Shown piece after piece: positions 25,295-34,456 of a stretch of DNA of 64,000 nucleotides. The DNA lies in NCBI GenBank assembly GCA_009773165.1, contig WOUZ01000013.1, positions 1-64,000 on the forward strand, given 5' to 3'. The notes below the pieces were generated by a model. The model ran no database searches, was not told the DNA's origin, and worked only from the letters and a program-made list of their open reading frames with translations. The position numbers and the translations under genes were made by a program. This stretch comes from Bacteroidota bacterium. Its GTDB lineage: Bacteria > Bacteroidota > Bacteroidia > Bacteroidales > F082. Positions within the stretch are counted from its first letter, which is position 1; each line of letters opens with the position of its first letter.

Positions 25295-26362
25295 ATGAAA
25301 ATCCTTAAACGTATGCTTCAAATAATACTGGGTAGTGTTGTCACCGTAATATTCATCCTGGGGGTCTTTCTTTTTTATATCAATTCGAAAGACTATCTGC
25401 CTGAGGCAGTTGAGGAACTGCAGGTGATTCATAAAACAAACCGTCCGATTAACGGCAACTCATTTGAGCTCATCAGCTGGAACATTGGCTATGCAGGACT
25501 TGGAAAAGAGATGGACTTCTTTTACGACGGAGGAAAGAAAAGTCGCAGCACTTTGCCTGAGATGCAACGCTATCTCGAAGGTATCAAAGCATTCATCAGC
25601 AGTGAGAAAACAGCCGACTTCTGGCTTTTTCAGGAAGTAGATTTCAAAGCCAACCGCACTTATGGACTGGATCAAAGCTCCGAGCTGGCGCACACGCTGT
25701 CTGATTTCAATTATGTAACAGCTATCAACTATGAAGTGCCCTTTGTGCCGGTGCCTGTCACATCGCCTATGGGTCAGGTGCGGGCAGGGATGATGAGTTT
25801 ATCTGCTTTTTCACCACGGCTGAGCCGCCGTTATGCATATCCTTTGATAGCGGGTTGGCCCGACAGGATGTTCTTGCTCGACCGCTGCTTCATTGAGTTG
25901 CGGTTTACCATCGCACCAGGACGCGAACTTATTGTACTCAATACCCATAACTCAGCTTTTGTAGATAATCAGCGTCTTATGGATCAGGAACTTGCAGTGA
26001 TTCGTGACAAAATGCAACGGGAATATGAGTTGGGAAATTATGTGATAGCCGGTGGCGACTGGAATATGAATCCTCCTGTTTTTATCCCTTCAGATAATTA
26101 CAATGGTCATCGCCACGAGGCAGCTGCTGTAAAGTTTGATGCTTCTTTCCTGCCCGAAGGCTGGAAGTTTAATTTCGACAGGTCAGTACCAACGAACCGC
26201 GCACTCCATCAATCATATATTAAAGGAGATAACGCAACGGCTACCATTGATTTTTTCATTACATCACCCAATATAAGTGTGGTAGATATGGAAGCCATCG
26301 ACCTGGGTTTTGTTCACAGCGATCATAATCCTGTACGCATTAAAATTCTTTTGCAGGAATGA
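25295..26362 (+). CDS. Membrane-anchored EEP-family hydrolase
   Basis: The protein is an endonuclease/exonuclease/phosphatase-fold enzyme of 355 residues held by one N-terminal helix (residues 7-27), so the catalytic domain faces the periplasm. The metal and catalytic motifs appear in order: SWNIGY, LFQEVD, VLNTHNSAF, GGDWNMNP, TIDFFI and SDHNPVRI. Members cleave phosphodiesters or phosphomonoesters of nucleic acids, inositols or lipids; the substrate here is unknown. The stop overlaps the start of the YceI-like gene by four bases (ATGA), so the two are coupled. Confidence 0.85.
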   Translation: MKILKRMLQIILGSVVTVIFILGVFLFYINSKDYLPEAVEELQVIHKTNRPINGNSFELISWNIGYAGLGKEMDFFYDGGKKSRSTLPEMQRYLEGIKAFISSEKTADFWLFQEVDFKANRTYGLDQSSELAHTLSDFNYVTAINYEVPFVPVPVTSPMGQVRAGMMSLSAFSPRLSRRYAYPLIAGWPDRMFLLDRCFIELRFTIAPGRELIVLNTHNSAFVDNQRLMDQELAVIRDKMQREYELGNYVIAGGDWNMNPPVFIPSDNYNGHRHEAAAVKFDASFLPEGWKFNFDRSVPTNRALHQSYIKGDNATATIDFFITSPNISVVDMEAIDLGFVHSDHNPVRIKILLQE

Positions 26363-26937
26363 GCGGAAAGAAAGGCAGGTTGATCGTTTTTTTGTGGCTT
26401 ATTGCGCTGCTTTATTGGCCGGCAAGTGATCTTATTGCTCAACAAAAAACAACCTTTGTGACTGAGAAAGGCAGTATCCGTTTTGTTTCCGAAGCACCGC
26501 TGGAAATCATCCGGGCATCGTCAGCCTCCCTCAAAGGGGCTATTGACCTCGAACAGCGCAGTTTTCTTTTCGTTCTCGACAACGTCAGTTTCAAAGGATT
26601 TAACAGTCCATTGCAGCAAGAACATTTTCACGAGAACTATATGGAAACTAAAACCTTTCCTCAGACAACTTTCAAAGGGAAAATTATTGAACAGCCTTTG
26701 CCGGTGAATGGAACAACGCAGACGGTTAGAGCAAAGGGCATCCTCGATCTGCATGGAGTAAAAACAGAACGTATTATCAAGGCTGTACTCACATATGAAG
26801 AAGGACAGTTGAGCGTAAAAGCCGATTTCAGTGTCTTTCTGGAAGATCATGCCATACGGATTCCTAAGGTCGTTTCAAAAAAGATCGCGCCTGAAATACA
26901 GGTGACAGTTGATGCTGTGATGCGCGCCAATAACTGA
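26359..26937 (+). CDS. YceI-like periplasmic protein
   Basis: The 192-residue protein has a signal peptide (LIVFLWLIALLYWPASDLIAQ) and a YceI-type lipocalin-like beta-barrel. Visible family traits are FVTEKGSIRFVSEAPLE at the start, the central NYMETKTFPQTTFKG segment and GILDLHGVKTERII. YceI proteins bind polyisoprenoid lipids in a hydrophobic tunnel. It overlaps the EEP gene by four bases and is followed by the propeller kinase after 47 bases, so all three may form one transcript. Confidence 0.85.
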   Translation: MSGKKGRLIVFLWLIALLYWPASDLIAQQKTTFVTEKGSIRFVSEAPLEIIRASSASLKGAIDLEQRSFLFVLDNVSFKGFNSPLQQEHFHENYMETKTFPQTTFKGKIIEQPLPVNGTTQTVRAKGILDLHGVKTERIIKAVLTYEEGQLSVKADFSVFLEDHAIRIPKVVSKKIAPEIQVTVDAVMRANN

Positions 26938-26984
26938 ACGAACCCGATGAAACCAGCCACATCCCGAAAACAACTGCTCCGGTA

Positions 26985-29861
26985 ATGAAACGCACGGTAT
27001 TGTATATACTGCCGCTGATGCTGCTTTTACTTGCTCAACAAGTGATGGCTCATCAACTTTTTACGCGTAGTTTTTTTCCGGGTTATAAGATCGATGGAAA
27101 AAAAATCAGCTGCATGACCGAGAATCCAGAAGGCTTTGTTTTTATAGGGACACTAGGGGCGGTTTACCTGTTTGATGGCTTAAGTTATACAGCCTTGCCT
27201 TTCCCCGACAGCTTGCGTCATGCCGAAGTTACAGTGGTGCAAACCTGCAATATGAAACTATATGCAGGTCTGAACAATGGCAGTGTTCTTTGCTGGGAGG
27301 AACTGCGAACGATGAAACCGGCACGTTTTATTACCGACACTGAGGCGGCGGTTACCGATATCGAGCTTCAGGAGGATATCCTGTGGGTTTCGACCTACGG
27401 ACAGGGACTCTTTTCCATAATGGATTCACAAGAGCAAACTGGAAGCACAAAGCTATCTTCACTTCCGGATGACTTTATTTATGACCTTCAGAGAGACGAC
27501 GCCGGAAATTTGTGGGCTGGTACCGATGCAGGGTTGGTTAAAATAACACGGCAAAGCGATGGAATTAGGGTTCAGGTTATTGATCAGACCAATGGTCTAC
27601 CCGATCTGATTGTGACCCGCCTGCATCTCGATACTCAAAACATTCTTTGGCTTGGCTTTCACGACGGCGGCTTTTGTTCCTATGATATCGATCATGAAAA
27701 ACTTATTCAGTATGCTGCTGCCGATGGCTGGGATAAAGGACCTGTGACTGGTTTGCTGGAAATTGATGATTACCTGTGGATTAGCAGCGCAACGCATGGA
27801 ATCATTGCCTTCCAACTTTCAAATGAACAACTTATGTGTTGGCCTGCAACAGAAGATCAAGACCTTCCCGAGCGCAGCATCGCTCTGGTAAAAAGTCAGC
27901 TGAGGGGTTTTTGGGTTGCAGGAAACGACCGGCTGGTTTGGACCGCTGGCCGACAGATGGAGCTATTTGCCAGTATTGGAGGGTTTACAACTAAGGCCAC
28001 CACCGCTATACTTGTTGACAGGAAAGGCAGGTTGTGGTGGAGTACCGAAACGGGGGTGTTTATGACCGAAAACCTCATCGAAGGTCATAGTAAAGTTGTA
28101 CAACTGAAGCCGGGCGCTACTTCCGGAGGTTTTTTTGCCTCCTGCCTTTATGAGGATATTTATGGTGTTATCTGGATGGGAACACTTGATAAAGGAGTGT
28201 TCGCCTATGACCCCAATGCGAAGAGCTGGAAAAATTATACTGAAAACGATGGATTGATCAACAACAATATCCTCTCCATCAGCGGAAAAGGAAACGATAT
28301 CTGGTTTGCTACTCTGGGAGGGGCTTCACTCGCAAAGCTACAGCCCGACCATAGCCTTCGGTTTGAATCGCAGGAAGTAAAGATGCTGGGGAGTAATTAC
28401 ATTTACGCTATACTCACCGACAGTCGCGGAAGGGTTTGGTTTGCAACCGATGGTAATGGAATTCAGATGCTTGACAAAGGAAAACTCATCGAAGTACTTC
28501 CCGACAGCTTACATAATGAGGTTTTTTATACGCTGACAGAAGCAGCTGATAGTGCCATTTGGATGGCTTCGCCGGGGAAAGGTTTGCTACGATGGAGTAG
28601 CGATGGATTGCAGTCGTTTACTACTAATCAGGGACTTAGTTCAAATACGATCACCTCCTTACTTCAAACAAACACGCCTTATTTGCTGGCAGTGGGCTAC
28701 GATGGATTTGATCTCATCAAAGTCTGGGATCAGACAATTTTCCACGGCAGCAACCACTATGGATTGCCTGCTGCCCAGAGTGGGTTGGGCGTTATCACTT
28801 CCAATAATGAAGGTGTGGTTTTCATTGGTACCAACGAAGGTATCCTGCGTTTGGAATCTATCAGCGATCTGGCCAACAGGAAACCGCTGCTGCGCCTTCG
28901 TCTGTTAACAGCAAATCTGGAGGCACTCGATTTTGAAGCTCCCCTCCGATTGAAGCACGATCAGCGACAAATCAGCATTTCGTATGCAGGACTCTGGTAT
29001 CCACAACCGGAACAACTACGTTTTGAGGTGACCTTAACAGGACAAGAGTCTACACAGTTTGAAACACGCGATCAGACATTGCATTTCGGAAATCTGCAAC
29101 CTGGCAGCTATTCAGTGGAGATCCATGAAAAAGACAGCGTTACAGCCGATAAAGGCATCCTTCTGAAATTTTTTATTCAGATGCCCTGGTGGCAGCAATG
29201 GTGGGTCATTGCAATGGCGGTGCTTGGAATGCTTGCTTTTATCGTTGGCTGGATGCGGCAACGTGAGCGTAAAATCAATGCCCGTCAGCAAATATTACGT
29301 GAGAAATCGGAGTTCGAATACCGTAACCTTCGAAGTCAGGTAAACCCTCATTTCCTTTTCAACAGCTTCAGTACGCTAATCGCATTGATTGAAGAGCAGG
29401 GAGGCGAAGCAATAGGATATGTTGAAAAACTTAGTGACTTTTTCAGGCAAATTCTTGAATACCGTGATGCCACATTGATTACACTTGAAGAAGAAATGAA
29501 ATTGCTTGAAACCTATCTTTTTCTTCAGAAGAAACGTTATGGCTCCAGCTTCGTGACCGAGATACATAGCTGCGAAGCCATCCGTGACAGTAAAATTCCG
29601 CCCATGACCCTTCAGATGTTGGCCGAGAATGCCCTGAAACACAATGTAGCCTCAAAAAGCAAACCTTTGTTATTGAAGATCGATTGTACTGAAAATGAGA
29701 TCATAGTAACAAACAGAATACAGACAAAAACAACTACCGAAGCCTCCACAGGGCTGGGGTTACAAAACATAACGGAAAGGTATCGGTTGTTTGCGTGTAA
29801 GACACCTGTATTCGAAAAGACAAATGAAACTTTTAGAGTTGTTCTTCCGTTAATCCGTTAA
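26985..29861 (+). CDS. Regulator-propeller LytS-type histidine kinase
   Basis: The 958-residue sensor has a signal peptide, then a long set of two-component-regulator propeller repeats (about 30-630) with the recurring motif pattern DxxGxLWxGTxxGL (for example 171-184 and 480-491), a Y_Y_Y-like beta domain (about 640-730), a membrane helix (738-756) and a LytS-type kinase. The phospho-accepting histidine is in NPHFLFN (787-793); the ATPase has NALKHNV and GLGLQNI. Such kinases sense periplasmic carbohydrates or peptides and usually work with a LytTR regulator. None is adjacent, and there is no fused receiver, so the partner is elsewhere. It lies 47 bases after the YceI gene. Confidence 0.9.
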   Translation: MKRTVLYILPLMLLLLAQQVMAHQLFTRSFFPGYKIDGKKISCMTENPEGFVFIGTLGAVYLFDGLSYTALPFPDSLRHAEVTVVQTCNMKLYAGLNNGSVLCWEELRTMKPARFITDTEAAVTDIELQEDILWVSTYGQGLFSIMDSQEQTGSTKLSSLPDDFIYDLQRDDAGNLWAGTDAGLVKITRQSDGIRVQVIDQTNGLPDLIVTRLHLDTQNILWLGFHDGGFCSYDIDHEKLIQYAAADGWDKGPVTGLLEIDDYLWISSATHGIIAFQLSNEQLMCWPATEDQDLPERSIALVKSQLRGFWVAGNDRLVWTAGRQMELFASIGGFTTKATTAILVDRKGRLWWSTETGVFMTENLIEGHSKVVQLKPGATSGGFFASCLYEDIYGVIWMGTLDKGVFAYDPNAKSWKNYTENDGLINNNILSISGKGNDIWFATLGGASLAKLQPDHSLRFESQEVKMLGSNYIYAILTDSRGRVWFATDGNGIQMLDKGKLIEVLPDSLHNEVFYTLTEAADSAIWMASPGKGLLRWSSDGLQSFTTNQGLSSNTITSLLQTNTPYLLAVGYDGFDLIKVWDQTIFHGSNHYGLPAAQSGLGVITSNNEGVVFIGTNEGILRLESISDLANRKPLLRLRLLTANLEALDFEAPLRLKHDQRQISISYAGLWYPQPEQLRFEVTLTGQESTQFETRDQTLHFGNLQPGSYSVEIHEKDSVTADKGILLKFFIQMPWWQQWWVIAMAVLGMLAFIVGWMRQRERKINARQQILREKSEFEYRNLRSQVNPHFLFNSFSTLIALIEEQGGEAIGYVEKLSDFFRQILEYRDATLITLEEEMKLLETYLFLQKKRYGSSFVTEIHSCEAIRDSKIPPMTLQMLAENALKHNVASKSKPLLLKIDCTENEIIVTNRIQTKTTTEASTGLGLQNITERYRLFACKTPVFEKTNETFRVVLPLIR

Positions 29862-29880
29862 GCGGGTAAATCACCTTACA

Positions 29881-30765
29881 CTAAACAAAAAGCTTGTCAG
29901 TGCGCGTTCGCAGGTATTTCCGCAAGGCGAAAAAAGTAGAAAAACCAGTGAGAAGAACACCAAGAAGTAATATGCTTCCATACAGAAAAGCAATCATGGT
30001 GCTATCTTGTAACTGTTCAAGTTCGGGTATACTTTGAAGCGCCAGATACAACATCCCAGAAAGCAACAGCAGCGAAAATACAGCTCCAATGAAACCCTGA
30101 ATCATAGCGGTGATGATGAAGGGTTTACGGATGAAACCCTCAGTAGCTCCAACCAGTTGCATGCTTCGTATAAGAAACCTGCGGGCATAAACTGTCAGGC
30201 GGATTGTGTTGTTTATAAGCGCGATAGCAATTATGAGAAGCAGGAGTACAAACACAAACAGCACCAGTCCAATCCGTTGGATGTTTTGGTTAATCAAATC
30301 CACAAGCGATTTTTGATAATAAACCTCTTTAACATCTGAATTCTGAAGCAAACGTTGTTCGATCATCCGAAGACTATCCGAATTTGCCCAGTCGGCCCTG
30401 AATTTCACTTCAATGGAAGGGAGCAATGGATTTTCGTCGTTGCCAAGCCATTGGATGAAGTCTTCTCCCAAATCCTGCGCCAGGCGCTTTGTAGCTTCTT
30501 CGCGCGTTATGTAATACGTGGATTTGACATGGGGATTGGCATCAAGCATTTTTTGCATCTGAATGATTGTCGCTTCACGAACGCCCTCTTTCATGATGAT
30601 TTCAAAGCCGATATTCTCTTTAATGAGATCGGATAATTTGCTGGCATTGAGAACGATAATACCAAACATGCCCAGTGTGAAAAGCACAAGGGAAATACTT
30701 ACAACCGAAGTAATGTAAGAGCCTGTAAGCCGTCGTTTGGTATAAATTTCTTCGTTTTGTATCAT
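29881..30765 (-). CDS. ftsX: Cell-division protein FtsX
   Basis: FtsX is the membrane subunit of the FtsEX complex, which controls peptidoglycan hydrolases at the septum. The 294 residues have the family layout: a cytoplasmic start, helix 1 (about 17-40), a periplasmic domain of about 120 residues and three C-terminal helices (about 165-190, 215-240, 258-282). Motifs IRSMQLVGATEGFIRKPF and the NNTIRLTVYARRFLIRSM block are characteristic. No ftsE adjoins; in this phylum ftsX normally travels without it. It is convergent with the propeller kinase (19 bases apart). Confidence 0.9.
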   Translation of the reverse strand: MIQNEEIYTKRRLTGSYITSVVSISLVLFTLGMFGIIVLNASKLSDLIKENIGFEIIMKEGVREATIIQMQKMLDANPHVKSTYYITREEATKRLAQDLGEDFIQWLGNDENPLLPSIEVKFRADWANSDSLRMIEQRLLQNSDVKEVYYQKSLVDLINQNIQRIGLVLFVFVLLLLIIAIALINNTIRLTVYARRFLIRSMQLVGATEGFIRKPFIITAMIQGFIGAVFSLLLLSGMLYLALQSIPELEQLQDSTMIAFLYGSILLLGVLLTGFSTFFALRKYLRTRTDKLFV

Positions 30766-30924
30766 CAGAACTTTGAAAGGGCGAAGTTACAAAAAAGCAA
30801 TAAGAAACAATTGCTGATAAAAATCTTTCAAAGAAATTGATTTTAAACACTTTAACAATTTTTAAACAAGCAAATGAGGTGGTATTGACAAAGTCGTCTT
30901 ACTTTCGCCATTCAATTTAAATAT

Positions 30925-31554
30925 GTGCGTATACCTGTTATCATACTCTGTTTAATGCTGGCTTCGGTGAGTCTTGTTGCCCAGCAAGAGCGCATCTGGA
31001 TTGAAGGTCAGGTGATTTCAGCTGATAGTTTGCTGCCGTTGAAGAATGTACATATCATCAGCAGGATGGCACGCAGCGGCACAATCAGCGATAGTGACGG
31101 CAGTTTTATTCTTCGCGGAACAGCGATTGACACTGTTTATTTCAGTGTGATAGGCTATGGATACAGCATTAGGAAATATCGTGATACCGATCATGAAGAA
31201 GGAAAGCCATGGACTGTTTTGCTGCATAAAGATACAGTGATGATGGAGGAAGTAGTGGTTCGTTCGTTTTACGACTGGCCGACTTTCAAACACCTTTTTG
31301 TGCATATGAAACCCATTAAACCCGTGAATCTGACCGATGTCACGGATGAATTAAAAGATATATTGTTGTATGTGCGACCTGCGCCTATGACTTTCAAAGG
31401 ACCTATTCAAACCCTTTACGACCTTTTCAATGACATGGCACGACTGCAGCGAAGACTTGAGCGCAATCGCAAATATTACAACGATCAGCTGATGAGGGAA
31501 GGCAGGCTGGATGAGTTGATTCCTGAAGAGCCTGACCACACCGAAAAAAAATAG
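30925..31554 (+). CDS. Secreted CarboxypepD_reg-like protein
   Basis: The 209-residue product starts with GTG (the overlapping ATG is out of frame), giving the signal peptide MRIPVIILCLMLASVSLVAQ. Residues 25-105 are a carboxypeptidase-regulatory-like beta-sandwich (IEGQVISADSLLPLKNVHII, then SDSDGSFILRG and VYFSVIGYGY), the module found at the start of TonB-dependent receptors. Here no receptor barrel follows. The rest is basic and helical with a RLQRRLERNRKYYNDQL segment near 175. It may scaffold a surface complex. A weak TACTTTCG element lies just upstream. Confidence 0.8.
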   Translation: MRIPVIILCLMLASVSLVAQQERIWIEGQVISADSLLPLKNVHIISRMARSGTISDSDGSFILRGTAIDTVYFSVIGYGYSIRKYRDTDHEEGKPWTVLLHKDTVMMEEVVVRSFYDWPTFKHLFVHMKPIKPVNLTDVTDELKDILLYVRPAPMTFKGPIQTLYDLFNDMARLQRRLERNRKYYNDQLMREGRLDELIPEEPDHTEKK

Positions 31555-31637
31555 TGACCGGATTTCAGCAGATTACAAGAGGTTTTCATCCCAATTCTGC
31601 AATTTGGTGATATCTTTAAAACGAAGTTCTGCAGGAT

Positions 31638-32144
31638 TTATTCTTCCGGTCGGTCATCTTCCAGGGCAATAGTTTTCTGCAATACAATCGTGTTTGGAAT
31701 GGTTACCAATCCGTTATTTTCGGTTCGTATATACATGAAAAACAACGAGATGTTTTCAACTACACCTTCTATAGGGTAGTCTTTATCAAGGATTTTTATC
31801 CGACCACCAATATGTACAGGGTGGTTAAAAAACAAAATCATACTTGAAGTCAGGTTCGATAATATGGACCATTGGGCAAAAAACCCGACACCTAATATAG
31901 TTAGAGCAGAAGTGATGTACAGCGTCACCTGTTGGGAATCGACACCCCAAATGGCTGTTAAAAGAATGATACCAACCAGGAAGATTAACAGGTTGATAAT
32001 TTTTGAAATGATGCGTTTTCGTTCGGGTGCAAAATGAAATTTAAGCACAATATTATTGACAATGAAACGCAACAGCACCTTTATAATTAACAGGAAGGCA
32101 ATGACTGCCACGGTTTGAAGTAGTTGTAATTGGTATTGTTCCAT
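31638..32144 (-). CDS. Short MscS-like mechanosensitive channel
   Basis: The 168-residue protein has three membrane segments (about 10-30, 50-70, 73-102) and then the MscS beta domain (HPVHIGGRIKILDKDYPIEGVVENISLFFMYIRT and IPNTIVLQKTI). The pore-lining helix with LGVGFFAQWSILSNLTSSM and the beta block identify the family. It is much shorter than E. coli MscS (286 residues): the C-terminal alpha/beta cage domain is missing. It would act in osmotic release or small-ion conduction. A strong terminator separates it from the M56 gene upstream. Confidence 0.85.
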   Translation of the reverse strand: MEQYQLQLLQTVAVIAFLLIIKVLLRFIVNNIVLKFHFAPERKRIISKIINLLIFLVGIILLTAIWGVDSQQVTLYITSALTILGVGFFAQWSILSNLTSSMILFFNHPVHIGGRIKILDKDYPIEGVVENISLFFMYIRTENNGLVTIPNTIVLQKTIALEDDRPEE

Positions 32145-32231
32145 GTTTTTTGTCTCAAAATAAAATCAGGCTGCAAATTTCGCAAAAAATGACGGATAAA
32201 TGCTCCAAATTGCAGTGATTTGGCTCTACAT

Positions 32232-32265
32232 AAAAAAATTGACAGGCCATTCAAGCCTGTCAATT
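32232..32265 (-). terminator. Terminator of the blaI-M56 operon
   Basis: An 11-base-pair perfect stem (32237-32247 with 32255-32265) and a 7-base loop. The minus strand continues with a run of T (opposite 32232-32238). On the plus strand the T run starts five bases after the stem, so the hairpin could also work in that direction. Confidence 0.88.
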
Positions 32266-32288
32266 GAGCGTTTTTTGTTCTAATAATC

Positions 32289-32310
32289 AACTAAAAAATT
32301 AGTTATACAA
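32289..32310 (-). promoter_or_regulatory. Second BlaI-type operator, downstream of M56 gene
   Basis: AACTA-N6-TAGTT (32289-32304) followed by ATACAA. Read on the minus strand, the 22 bases match the operator before blaI (34054-34075) with three differences, all in the AT-rich spacer. It lies between the M56 stop and the terminator, where no promoter is expected. Confidence 0.55.
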
Positions 32311-32328
32311 AACAAAAAAATAATGTAA

Positions 32329-33648
32329 CTAATTAAGTTTAAAGGTAACCGGTAGATTAAAGCTGACATTTACGTTTTTGCCACGTTGCTGACCAGGAGT
32401 CCAGTCTGGCATCATAGCCACTACACGAGCAGCTTCTTCATCACACCCATGACCGATGCCGCGTATCACCTTGACATTGGACACTTTCCCGTTTTTGTCG
32501 ACAATGAAATTGACAAATACTTTTCCCTGAACAGTGTCTTTTCGGGCACTTTCCGGATATCGGATGTTGGAAACCATAAATTTTATCATTGCTTCTCCAC
32601 CTCCGGGAAACTCAGGCATTGTCTCAACCACGGTGAAAACCTCATCAGTAATGGAATCGGATGTAACAGTTGCTAATTCTTCTGTCTTAACCACATCGGC
32701 AACATACTCTGCAACAACAGCCTGACTCTCTTTTGCATCGGAGGAAGTCGTTTCTGTTGAATTCATCTGGCACGACTGTATTACCACAGCAGTCAGCACA
32801 AAAGGCATGAGAAACATGATTTTAAACCAGTTACGGGCCGGTTTCTGCCACTTTTGTTGATTCATCATAAGCATTCTTTTTTTTATCAGTGAAACATTAA
32901 AAGGATTTGTAACAGGTATCAAACCTCCGGAGAGGTGAATTGTAAGCAGACTTTGCTGATAAGCAGTTTTGTCGTGCTGAGCGAGAACGATGCTGTCAGC
33001 TTCAAATTCATGCATTGCACGAAGTTCATGCCGTAAATAATAAAAGGCAGGATGAAACCAGAACAAAATGCGCAGCAACTCGAAGAATATCACATCTACC
33101 GAATGCAGTCGCCGAAAATGAGCCTTTTCGTGAGCCAGTATGGTTTCAAATTCAGCAACATTTAAGGCTTTTTGAGGAACAAAAAACCAATGAAAAAACG
33201 AAAATGGTGGCGTTTCATAGGGTAGCTCGATGAGTGTCAGACCTTGATGTTTTCTACCTTTGAAACGGATGATGATCATAAGTAAACGACTTAACTGCCA
33301 CAATAACAGGGCCCCCATTCCAAAACTCAGAATCAGCAGCAGCCAGCGTGCAGGAGGTACAGCGCTAATACCTGTAGCAATATGACCCGCTGTTTGGCTG
33401 TAACCCGTTGTAGCTGTAATAATGATTTCGGGAAGTGTATAAGTTGTACTTAACGAATTTTCAGATGAATTCAGAGCCAATTCGATGTTGTGCGGCAGTG
33501 AAAGCACTAAGGAAAAAAAACCGGAACCCAGCAGAAAAAAGCGATTAAAAGAGGGGTTAACCTTACGACTCAGCATGATTTTATATGCCACTGCAAAGAG
33601 AAGCAAATAAACGGAAGCCCGCAGCATATAACCGACAAAGAGTTCCAT
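32329..33648 (-). CDS. BlaR1-like M56 metallopeptidase with TonB tail
   Basis: The 439-residue protein has about four membrane helices (7-25, 35-53, 100-125, 277-294). It carries the zinc-protease motif HEKAH (173-177) and the downstream HEFEADSIVLAQH block of family M56. After the last helix comes a periplasmic linker and a TonB-type C-terminal domain (about 345-439, with MPEFPGGGEAM, YPESARKDTVQGKVFVNFIV and CDEEAARVVAMMPDW). In this family the peptidase senses an envelope signal and destroys the BlaI repressor. The gene follows blaI by 12 bases. Confidence 0.9.
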   Translation of the reverse strand: MELFVGYMLRASVYLLLFAVAYKIMLSRKVNPSFNRFFLLGSGFFSLVLSLPHNIELALNSSENSLSTTYTLPEIIITATTGYSQTAGHIATGISAVPPARWLLLILSFGMGALLLWQLSRLLMIIIRFKGRKHQGLTLIELPYETPPFSFFHWFFVPQKALNVAEFETILAHEKAHFRRLHSVDVIFFELLRILFWFHPAFYYLRHELRAMHEFEADSIVLAQHDKTAYQQSLLTIHLSGGLIPVTNPFNVSLIKKRMLMMNQQKWQKPARNWFKIMFLMPFVLTAVVIQSCQMNSTETTSSDAKESQAVVAEYVADVVKTEELATVTSDSITDEVFTVVETMPEFPGGGEAMIKFMVSNIRYPESARKDTVQGKVFVNFIVDKNGKVSNVKVIRGIGHGCDEEAARVVAMMPDWTPGQQRGKNVNVSFNLPVTFKLN

Positions 33649-33660
33649 GATCTGATCGCT

Positions 33661-34038
33661 TTAGGTTGATTCTTTTTTACGGATTTCTTCTTCTATCATC
33701 AGTTTGATCTCTTCCAGCTCAGTTAGTGTAAGTGTTTTTTCATGCGAGAAAAACGAAACCAGCTGATGAAAAGAGTTGCTGAAATAATTGCTCATCAAGC
33801 CCTTGACAAGATGTTTGGAATACACTTTCTTTTCGATAAGTGGATGGTAGCGGTGTGTTTTGCCAAAAGCATCATGACCAACAAAGCCCTTTTTCTCAAG
33901 AATTCGTACAATTGTCGAAACGGTGTTGTAGGCAGGTTTAGGTTCGGGCAGGCGATCGATGATATCGTGCACAAAGGCCTGTTTCAGCTCCCACAGTTCC
34001 TGCATAATTTGCTCTTCGGCTTTTGTTAATTCTTTCAT
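33661..34038 (-). CDS. BlaI/MecI-type transcriptional repressor
   Basis: The 125-residue protein is a winged-helix repressor of the BlaI/MecI/CopY family. Its N-terminus (ELTKAEEQIMQELWEL) and the recognition region KPAYNTVSTIVRILEKKGFVGHD are typical, and it ends in the usual dimerisation region rich in Glu and Lys. The protease-cleavage region of MecI aligns around residues 95-105 but I cannot assign the site. It is the first gene of the operon with the M56 peptidase and is probably autoregulated through the palindromes at 34051-34075. Confidence 0.9.
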   Translation of the reverse strand: MKELTKAEEQIMQELWELKQAFVHDIIDRLPEPKPAYNTVSTIVRILEKKGFVGHDAFGKTHRYHPLIEKKVYSKHLVKGLMSNYFSNSFHQLVSFFSHEKTLTLTELEEIKLMIEEEIRKKEST

Positions 34039-34050
34039 AGACTATTGTTA

Positions 34051-34075
34051 TAGTTGTATAACTAAATAATTAGTT
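34051..34075 (-). promoter_or_regulatory. Palindromic BlaI-type operator
   Basis: Three alternating half-sites occur: TAGTT (34051-34055), AACTA (34060-34064) and TAGTT (34071-34075), forming TAGTT-N4-AACTA and AACTA-N6-TAGTT. They lie 13-37 bases before the blaI ATG, where a repressor would block the promoter. Confidence 0.7.
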
Positions 34076-34456
34076 AATTAAAATACAATGATACAACCAA
34101 AGAAAACATTTGTCAAGTTTTTTTTTAGGTTAAGGAAAATTTATAGATTCAAAGATTCGACCCGAAGGCTTTCTGGTTTGAGGATTCAAGGATTCAAAGC
34201 AAAAACTTCAGGACTTGCTTATGAGACTGAATTGTTAACGGCAGGATATTCTGTCAACAAATAAACAAATCAACGAATCAACAAATCAACTTTTGCTATT
34301 GTCTTTGGTATTTAAAGATTTATAAATTAGAATATTATGCACCAACCCTAAACTCTAAATCCTAAACTCTAAACCAACAAATCAACGAATCAACAAATCA
34401 ACTTTTGGACTTTGGTCTGGCAGATTCGGCTGTGTCAACTCTAACTTTTAAACCCC
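34076..34456. repeat. Intergenic dispersed repeat
   Basis: No gene is present. The stretch from about 34140 holds ATTCAAGGATTCAAAG, AACAAATAAACAAATCAACG, CCAACCCTAAACTCTAAAT with a second CTAAACTCTAAACC, and AAATCAACTTTTGGACTTTGG. It closely resembles 13205-13561 although the loci are 21 kb apart and in different gene settings. Confidence 0.7.
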
